A stretch of 7,668 nucleotides of DNA from Methanobacteriota archaeon. GTDB taxonomy: Archaea > Hydrothermarchaeota > Hydrothermarchaeia > Hydrothermarchaeales > SZUA-236. Numbering within the stretch: position 1 is the first letter of the stretch; each line of letters starts with the position of its first letter. Positions 5,376-7,668 of the stretch are shown here, piece after piece. The position numbers and the translations under genes are program-made. Below the pieces are notes generated by a model that saw only the letters and a list, made by a program, of their open reading frames with translations, had not been told where the DNA came from and made no database searches. The stretch covers positions 1 through 7,668 of the forward strand of contig QIDD01000037.1 of the NCBI GenBank assembly GCA_003230355.1, in the 5' to 3' direction.

Positions 5376-6656
5376 TTATTTAGCGGGTGTTACGTTTACC
5401 ACCATTCCAGCGGCAACGGTTGAGCCCATGTCTCTAATTGCGAATCTTCCCATCTGCGGTATCTCTTTGAAAGGCTCGATTACAAGTGGCCGGGTCGGCG
5501 CGATCTTCACAACACCTGCGTCACCAGTCTTGAGAAATGTGGGATTTTTCTCCAGTACCTTTCCAGTGCGCGGGTCAAGCTTTGAAATTAGCTCAACGAA
5601 CTTGCATGCCACCTGCGCGGTGTGAGCGTGGAAAACCGGCGTGTATCCGACAGTGATTGCCGAAGGATGATTGAGAACCACTATCTGCGCGGTGAACTCC
5701 TTTGCAACCGTTGGAGGTTTGCTTGCAGGGCCGCATACGTCGCCTCTTCGAATGTCATCTTTACCTACGCCGCGCACGTTGTATCCGATGTTGTCACCAG
5801 GCTCGGCTTTGTCCATCATCTCGTGATGCATCTCGATTGATTTTATCTCACCTGTTACGCCGGCAGGTTCAAAGATAACCTTATCGCCTACCTTCATGAC
5901 GCCTGTTTCAACCCTGCCCACGGGTACAGTTCCAATACCTGTGATGCTGTATACATCCTGCACTGGAAGTCTGAGTGGTAGCTTAGTTGGCTTTTCCGGG
6001 AGGGTTATGTCATCAAGCGCTTGAAGCAGTGTGTTGCCAGTCCACCAGTCGAGCTTGCCTTTTTCCTTTATATTGTCGCCTTTGAGGCCTGACATCGGCA
6101 GGAACTCAAGTTGATCTGGCTTAAAGCCTACAACCTTGAAGAGCTGGTCAAGTAGCTTTTTGGTTTCCTCATATTTTGCTTGGTTGTAGTTTACTGTGTC
6201 CATCTTGTTTATAGCCACGATCATCTGCTTGATTCCAAGTGTCCAGGACAAAAAGACGTGTTCCTTTGTCTGTGGCATGAGCCCGCCTTTTTCATCGCGC
6301 TCGCCTACTGCTACAACAAGTATTGCTGCGTCGGCCTGGCTTGCGCCGGTGATCATGTTTTTCACGAAATCTCTGTGGCCCGGCGCGTCAATGATTGTAT
6401 AATAGTATTTATCTGTGTCAAACCTGCGGTGGGCAACATCGATTGTGAGACCGCGCTCACGCTCTTCTTTGAGGTTGTCCATTACCCAGGCAAACTCGAA
6501 TGTCGCCTTTCCAATGCTTTCAGCCTCTTTTTTATACTTCTCTATAACGTGCTTCTGGATTGCCCCTGTCTCAAAGAGAAGCCGTCCAACAGAAGTAGAC
6601 TTACCGTGATCAACGTGTCCTATAACCACTAGATTCATATGGGGTTTAGCTGCCAT
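5376..6656 (-). CDS. tuf: Translation elongation factor 1A (aEF-1A)
   Basis: This GTPase carries aminoacyl-tRNA to the ribosomal A site. At 426 residues it is full length. GTPase motifs are G1 GHVDHGKS (13-20, Lys19), G2 ERGLTID (67-73, Thr71), G3 DAPGH (90-94), G4 NKMD (150-153) and G5 SGL (189-191). Beta-barrel domain II begins around [20 protein letters not shown], and domain III follows with [27 protein letters not shown], the tRNA-binding part. The C-terminus is short, as in archaea. The ATG has a strong AGGAGG 8 bases upstream. Only 19 bases separate it from the EF-2 stop, so the two genes are surely co-transcribed. Confidence 0.99.
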   Translation of the reverse strand: MAAKPHMNLVVIGHVDHGKSTSVGRLLFETGAIQKHVIEKYKKEAESIGKATFEFAWVMDNLKEERERGLTIDVAHRRFDTDKYYYTIIDAPGHRDFVKNMITGASQADAAILVVAVGERDEKGGLMPQTKEHVFLSWTLGIKQMIVAINKMDTVNYNQAKYEETKKLLDQLFKVVGFKPDQLEFLPMSGLKGDNIKEKGKLDWWTGNTLLQALDDITLPEKPTKLPLRLPVQDVYSITGIGTVPVGRVETGVMKVGDKVIFEPAGVTGEIKSIEMHHEMMDKAEPGDNIGYNVRGVGKDDIRRGDVCGPASKPPTVAKEFTAQIVVLNHPSAITVGYTPVFHAHTAQVACKFVELISKLDPRTGKVLEKNPTFLKTGDAGVVKIAPTRPLVIEPFKEIPQMGRFAIRDMGSTVAAGMVVNVTPAK

Positions 6657-6664
6657 GTGTATTT

Positions 6665-6670
6665 CCTCCT
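6665..6670 (-). promoter_or_regulatory. Shine-Dalgarno AGGAGG for EF-1A
   Basis: A perfect AGGAGG lies 8 bases before the EF-1A ATG, in the 19-base gap after EF-2. It is the best-placed ribosome binding site in the window and fits the need for very high expression. Confidence 0.85.
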
Positions 6671-6675
6671 ATTAT

Positions 6676-7668
6676 TTAGATACCTTTTCTTGTTCTAATC
6701 TCATTTATAAGCTTATCCTGAAGGTCTCGCGGGACTGGTTCAAAACCTGCGTGCTCTGTTGCCCAAAGCGCCCTTCCCTCTGTAGCCGATCTAATTCCAG
6801 AGGCAAATCCAAAGAGTTCGGCTACTGGGCACTTGGCGTCAACGATTGTCATGTCTTGTTCCTGTTTCATCTCGTTGATCTGGCCTCTGCGGCTTTGCAC
6901 CTCGCGGATAGCTCCACCCATATACTCATCGGGCACATGGATAAATACTTTTTGTTTCGGCTCCAAAAGAACAGGTTTTGCCTCAAGTATTGCCCGCCTC
7001 ACAGCGTCGCGCACTGCAGGAATCACCTGCGCAGGCCCGCGGTGAATAGAGTCTTCATGGAGCTTTGCGTCCACAAGCTTGACCTTGACCTTCAATACCT
7101 TTTCCTTTGAAAGCGGGCCGTTGTCCATTGCCTCGTGGAAGCCTTCTTTGATGAGTGCCATAACCTCGTTTAGATACTGGATACCCTTGGTCATGTCGGT
7201 GAGAAGGTTGTTGAGATATATCTCTTCAGCTCGTTTTGCCTCGGCTTTGTCAAGGCCTGCATCTAAAAGTGCTTTTCCAAGTTCTTTTCCTTTTAGCCGA
7301 TTCGGCTTTATATCGCCGTTTATGAGGGCTTCAAAGATTGGTTCGTCAAGGGGCTCGACTGTGAAGTAAAACTTGTTATGCTTGTTAGGGGATTTTCCTT
7401 CTACTGAAGGCGATTTGGCGGTTACCGATTCCCTGTAGACAACAATTGGTTCGGAGCCAACGATGTCGATTCCCTTTTGATTAATACGGTATTCGGTGAT
7501 TTCCAGATGAAGCTCGCCCATGCCTGATAGCAGGTGTTCGCCTGTTTCCTCGTTGATTTCAACGCGAAGTGTGGGGTCTTCTTTTGCAAGCTGGCGAAGC
7601 GCCTCCACAAGCTTTGGAAGGTCCTTCATATTCTTGGCTTCAATCGCCTTTGTAACAACTGGTTCAGA
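6676..7668 (-). CDS. fusA: Translation elongation factor 2 (aEF-2), C-terminal part
   Basis: EF-2 is the GTPase that drives ribosome translocation. The frame is open through the right edge, giving 330 residues, about the last 45% of the usual 730 or so. The first visible residues ([20 protein letters not shown]) continue the same frame above the internal Met at 7627-7629, so that Met is not the start. The window covers domains III, IV and [32 protein letters not shown], and in domain IV the loop [19 protein letters not shown]. The histidine codon at 7042-7044 in that loop is the diphthamide site. Domain V has [17 protein letters not shown]. The GTPase domain is outside the window. It is the upstream partner of tuf. 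Confidence 0.98.
   Translation of the reverse strand, partial: SEPVVTKAIEAKNMKDLPKLVEALRQLAKEDPTLRVEINEETGEHLLSGMGELHLEITEYRINQKGIDIVGSEPIVVYRESVTAKSPSVEGKSPNKHNKFYFTVEPLDEPIFEALINGDIKPNRLKGKELGKALLDAGLDKAEAKRAEEIYLNNLLTDMTKGIQYLNEVMALIKEGFHEAMDNGPLSKEKVLKVKVKLVDAKLHEDSIHRGPAQVIPAVRDAVRRAILEAKPVLLEPKQKVFIHVPDEYMGGAIREVQSRRGQINEMKQEQDMTIVDAKCPVAELFGFASGIRSATEGRALWATEHAGFEPVPRDLQDKLINEIRTRKGI

Noticed and set aside
6180..7110. Long plus-strand frames opposite EF-1A and EF-2
   Set aside because: They are antisense shadows of two of the most conserved genes known, rich in Cys and Phe as is typical of such shadows.
7627..7629. Internal ATG taken as the start of EF-2
   Set aside because: The conserved EF-2 sequence continues in frame to the window edge, so the gene is merely cut off.

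Overview
This is an archaeal, probably euryarchaeal, chromosome segment of moderate base composition. The evidence is aEF-2 with a diphthamide site, aEF-1A, a 102-residue archaeal uS10, an archaeal-type riboflavin synthase (lumazine-synthase-like, not the bacterial RibE type), a tRNA-Ser with an archaeal-style intron at position 37/38, TATA-type promoters, and GGAGG ribosome binding sites. I cannot assign an order or genus from the sequence alone.

Left block (1-3659), biosynthesis. The 3' part of thiC (thiamine pyrimidine synthesis) enters from the left on the + strand. Its last 15 bp overlap, tail to tail, a minus-strand operon read from right to left: an aspartate-type aminotransferase, then purE, then a membrane-anchored KaiC/RecA-fold protein that has lost its ATP-binding loop. 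The gaps between these three genes are 2 and 5 bases. The archaeal riboflavin synthase ribC is divergent from this operon, and a single compact AT-rich box may serve both directions.

Middle block (3660-4765), the least ordinary part. A 330-base stretch with no protein gene carries a plausible promoter, a palindromic site, and an 83-nt imperfect hairpin. The hairpin's large pyrimidine-rich bulge copies the anti-Shine-Dalgarno tail of 16S rRNA. Next comes a small AT-rich winged-helix (HTH_45-like) protein gene, then about 290 bases with several hairpins. One of these is capped by the ultra-stable GCGAAGC triloop. The half-sites ATTTG/CAAAT occur as inverted repeats on both sides of the regulator gene. 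The best candidate for something undescribed is the hairpin plus regulator unit.

Right block (4766-7668), translation, all on the minus strand. In transcription order it contains the 3' 45% of EF-2 (fusA), EF-1A (tuf), ribosomal protein uS10 (rpsJ), and a separate tRNA-Ser(GGA) gene with a 35-nt intron. This is the downstream end of a classical archaeal str operon. The tRNA has its own TATA box and a hairpin/T-tract downstream.
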